A program made the translations under genes and the position numbers. DNA of 5,951 nucleotides from SXOA01 sp964444865 (lineage in GTDB: Bacteria > Planctomycetota > Planctomycetia > Pirellulales > Pirellulaceae): positions 1 through 5,951 of the forward strand of contig CAYUJE010000368.1 in NCBI GenBank assembly GCA_964444865.1. The letters are read 5' to 3'. Of this stretch, positions 4,770 through 5,951 are shown piece by piece (the first letter of the stretch is position 1; each line of letters starts with the position of its first letter). The notes under the pieces were generated by a model. The model saw only the letters and a list, made by a program, of their open reading frames with translations. It made no database searches and was not told the origin of the DNA.

Positions 4770-5185
4770 TTCTCTTCTCCTTCAGCCGGGGGAGGCGCGC
4801 GTTTATTCCAAGGCTTGAATGCCGCCATTGTTGCCGGATCAAGGGCTGCGAAATCGCCCTCAAAACAGATTGCGCGGTCGTCCAGCGTGAGGAACGCTGC
4901 CGGTTTTTCCGCCACCATGCGAACAACAGGGGGCGTTGCGTCAGCGTCTGCGTCTTGCGCCCATTCGCGTATCCATTCCGCTAGCGCCGCGCCCATAGCC
5001 TCGCGCCCTTCAGGCTGCGACGAACGCGACGAGTAAATGCACACATCGAAATAGTCGGTGGCTCTGCTCAGGAAGTCGATAGCGCCAGGAACGGGGCCAT
5101 CGGCCACAACGTCTGCGCCCTGCCACCCGCTCGTGTAAGAATGAATCACGCCGTCGAAGTCGACGCAGAGAATGGGCTTGTTCAA
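4766..5185 (-). CDS. HAD-superfamily phosphatase, phage type
   Basis: The 139-residue protein shows the HAD motifs in order: D9-F-D11-G-V at the N-terminus (nucleophile and acid), the S52-S53-R54 stretch of motif II after a beta strand, K94 (EKPAAF) as motif III, and D102-D103 (LDDRA) as motif IV for magnesium. The absence of a large cap domain and the ending FKPWNKR match a widespread small phage HAD type. It probably removes phosphate from a nucleotide, DNA end or small metabolite; the substrate is unknown. The start is TTG at 5185, overlapping the upstream stop as TTGA and preceded by a strong AAGGAG. The acidic tail PPPAEGEEK carries the next gene's ribosome site. Confidence 0.85.
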   Translation of the reverse strand: MNKPILCVDFDGVIHSYTSGWQGADVVADGPVPGAIDFLSRATDYFDVCIYSSRSSQPEGREAMGAALAEWIREWAQDADADATPPVVRMVAEKPAAFLTLDDRAICFEGDFAALDPATMAAFKPWNKRAPPPAEGEEK

Positions 5186-5451
5186 TTCGATATCTCCTTG
5201 CAGGGAAGCTTCACAGAACGCGGGTCATCTGGGCGTCCCGCCGTAGTGATGAGCGCACTCGTTTTGCACTTGTGACATTCAACGTAGTACCAGCCGCAGC
5301 GCGGGGCGGGGTAAGGCAGATCAATCTTGCAGCCGCGCGAGAGGCCAAGCGTGCAGTCTGCGTCGATGCCATCTGGAAAGTCAGGGTTCGGCGCGCACTG
5401 CGGCTCGCGCCCTTTATCGATCCATTCGACCTTAAATTGGCCGTCCGCCAT
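5182..5451 (-). CDS. Small Cys-rich protein, possible zinc ribbon
   Basis: The 89-residue protein has seven cysteines: C19, C33, C41, C52, C59, C62 and C84. C59-x2-C62 (ECHKCK) with C52 and C84 could form a zinc knuckle. The stretch TTAGRPDDPRSVKLPC near the end looks like a conserved small-phage-protein motif, though I cannot name the family. The ATG at 5451 is preferred to an upstream in-frame ATG (5493) because it has a purine-rich GGAGGGGTGAAC leader and sits two bases after the previous stop. Its stop overlaps the HAD gene start. It may bind nucleic acid or zinc; the function is unknown. Confidence 0.7.
   Translation of the reverse strand: MADGQFKVEWIDKGREPQCAPNPDFPDGIDADCTLGLSRGCKIDLPYPAPRCGWYYVECHKCKTSALITTAGRPDDPRSVKLPCKEISN
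5194..5199 (-). promoter_or_regulatory. Ribosome binding site deciding a TTG start
   Basis: AAGGAG lies eight bases before the TTG at 5185. It is the strongest site nearby and supports TTG, rather than a later ATG, as the start of the HAD-type gene. Confidence 0.75.
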
Positions 5452-5453
5452 GT

Positions 5454-5690
5454 TCACCCCTCCGCTTTCTTGTCGGACCAAATGTCGACCCATTCGGAGC
5501 GCGGGTGAGTGTAGTGCTCGCAGGTGTCGTGCACGCGCATTTCCGGCCCGCCAACCAGTAAATGGGCCACTGTTCCGTTGAACAGCACGCGCTTGCAGCG
5601 CGCTTCGGTGCGCGCGGGATGACGACAGTCGCCAATTCTACTGGTGGCCGAGTGGCGATCCCAAAAACGACAACGAGTGCAGGTGCTCAT
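5454..5690 (-). CDS. Small Cys-rich protein of unknown function
   Basis: The 78-residue protein starts with C4-x2-C7 (MSTCTRCRFWDR), followed by C22 (GDCRHP), C32 and C57 (DTCEHY). The order CxxC-x-F-W, C-R-x-P and C-E-x-Y resembles small phage metal-binding proteins often seen in early regions. The ATG at 5690 overlaps the upstream stop as ATGA, and GGAG lies a few bases before it. Its C-terminus SDKKAEG is almost identical, in protein and DNA, to that of the gene upstream. No reaction or partner can be assigned. Confidence 0.7.
   Translation of the reverse strand: MSTCTRCRFWDRHSATSRIGDCRHPARTEARCKRVLFNGTVAHLLVGGPEMRVHDTCEHYTHPRSEWVDIWSDKKAEG
5460..5476. repeat. 17-bp direct repeat, copy 1 (copy 2 at 5696-5712)
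   Basis: CTCCGCTTTCTTGTCGG is exact at 5460-5476 and 5696-5712. On the coding strand both copies encode D-K-K-A-E at the end of a gene and contain the GGAG of the next gene's ribosome site. Confidence 0.85.
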
Positions 5691-5923
5691 ATCGTCTCCG
5701 CTTTCTTGTCGGCTGGCGGGGGCGCGTACTCCGCTAATACTGCTCGGGCTGCGATGCAGCGCGGGCTATGCGGAATAGGCACGCCTTCGCGTCCGGTGCT
5801 CGGGCAAATGTAGGAGCAGGCGTCGTCGATGATTGCGTCCAGCGCCGCGTAGAGGGCCGCCGCTTCCGCGTTGGCATCGTCCAACAGCGCCTTAGTTAGG
5901 CGCAACAGTTTTTCCTCGCTCAC
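5687..5923 (-). CDS. Small helical protein with three cysteines
   Basis: The 78-residue protein is mostly helical and alanine-rich at the N-terminus (residues 5-33). It then has C36-x3-C40, H52 and C56 around a loop, which could hold a zinc ion. It ends APPPADKKAETI. The start is GTG at 5923, overlapping the upstream stop as GTGA, with AGGAGG seven bases before it. No family was recognised. Its place in the early operon between other small Cys-containing genes suggests a host-takeover or accessory role, but that is only inference. Confidence 0.65.
   Translation of the reverse strand: MSEEKLLRLTKALLDDANAEAAALYAALDAIIDDACSYICPSTGREGVPIPHSPRCIAARAVLAEYAPPPADKKAETI
5696..5712. repeat. 17-bp direct repeat, copy 2
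   Basis: Exact second copy of the repeat at 5460-5476, again at a gene's 3' end just before the next ribosome site. Confidence 0.85.
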
Positions 5924-5951
5924 TTCCCATCCTCCTGCGTCTTGTCGGGGG
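5920..5951 (-). CDS. 3' end of an upstream gene (partial)
   Basis: The last nine codons of a gene entering from the right read PDKTQEDGK and end at TGA (5920-5922), which overlaps the next gene's GTG. The tail resembles the DKKAE endings of the two following genes and carries the AGGAGG site of the downstream gene. Nothing can be said of its function. Confidence 0.55.
   Translation of the reverse strand, partial: PDKTQEDGK

Overview
The window looks like part of a temperate phage or prophage from a GC-rich Gram-negative bacterium, most likely an alphaproteobacterium. The evidence is GC-rich codon use, a tyrosine integrase beside a tRNA fragment, an Rz/Rz1-type spanin pair, and small phage early proteins (HAD phosphatase, HNH nuclease, Cys-rich proteins). 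The genus cannot be fixed from the sequence.

Left part (1-1963). A plus-strand lysis-type pair comes first: a membrane protein with a periplasmic tail (12-725, possibly open at the window edge) and a small lipoprotein overlapping it in another frame (634-945). Converging on them is a two-gene minus-strand operon. It encodes a four-helix membrane protein ending in a helix-turn-helix (1223-1963) and a two-helix membrane protein (978-1226). The linker-coding part of the larger gene holds the most unusual signal in the window: 13 copies of the hexamer GGCTCA/TGAGCC in about 208 bp (17 in the whole gene), in both orientations and all three codon phases.

Middle (1964-2541). About 540 bp lack a convincing gene but contain several GC-rich hairpins, one capped by a GAAA tetraloop. 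They end in the 5' half of a tRNA-Leu(UAG), broken inside the anticodon stem. This is the attachment-site core, and the integrase stop codon touches it.

Right part (2541-5951). This is one minus-strand operon. In transcription order it has an unseen upstream gene, three small Cys-containing proteins, a HAD-type phosphatase, a small coiled-coil/membrane protein, an HNH endonuclease, a MerR-fold excisionase-like protein and the tyrosine integrase. Nearly every junction is a 4-base ATGA/GTGA/TTGA overlap, so translation is probably coupled through the operon down to the integrase.

Lysis genes on one side of the core and the integration module on the other would fit an uncut attP in a circular or circularly permuted phage genome. 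An integrated element beside a second phage remnant is the alternative. The window alone cannot decide.
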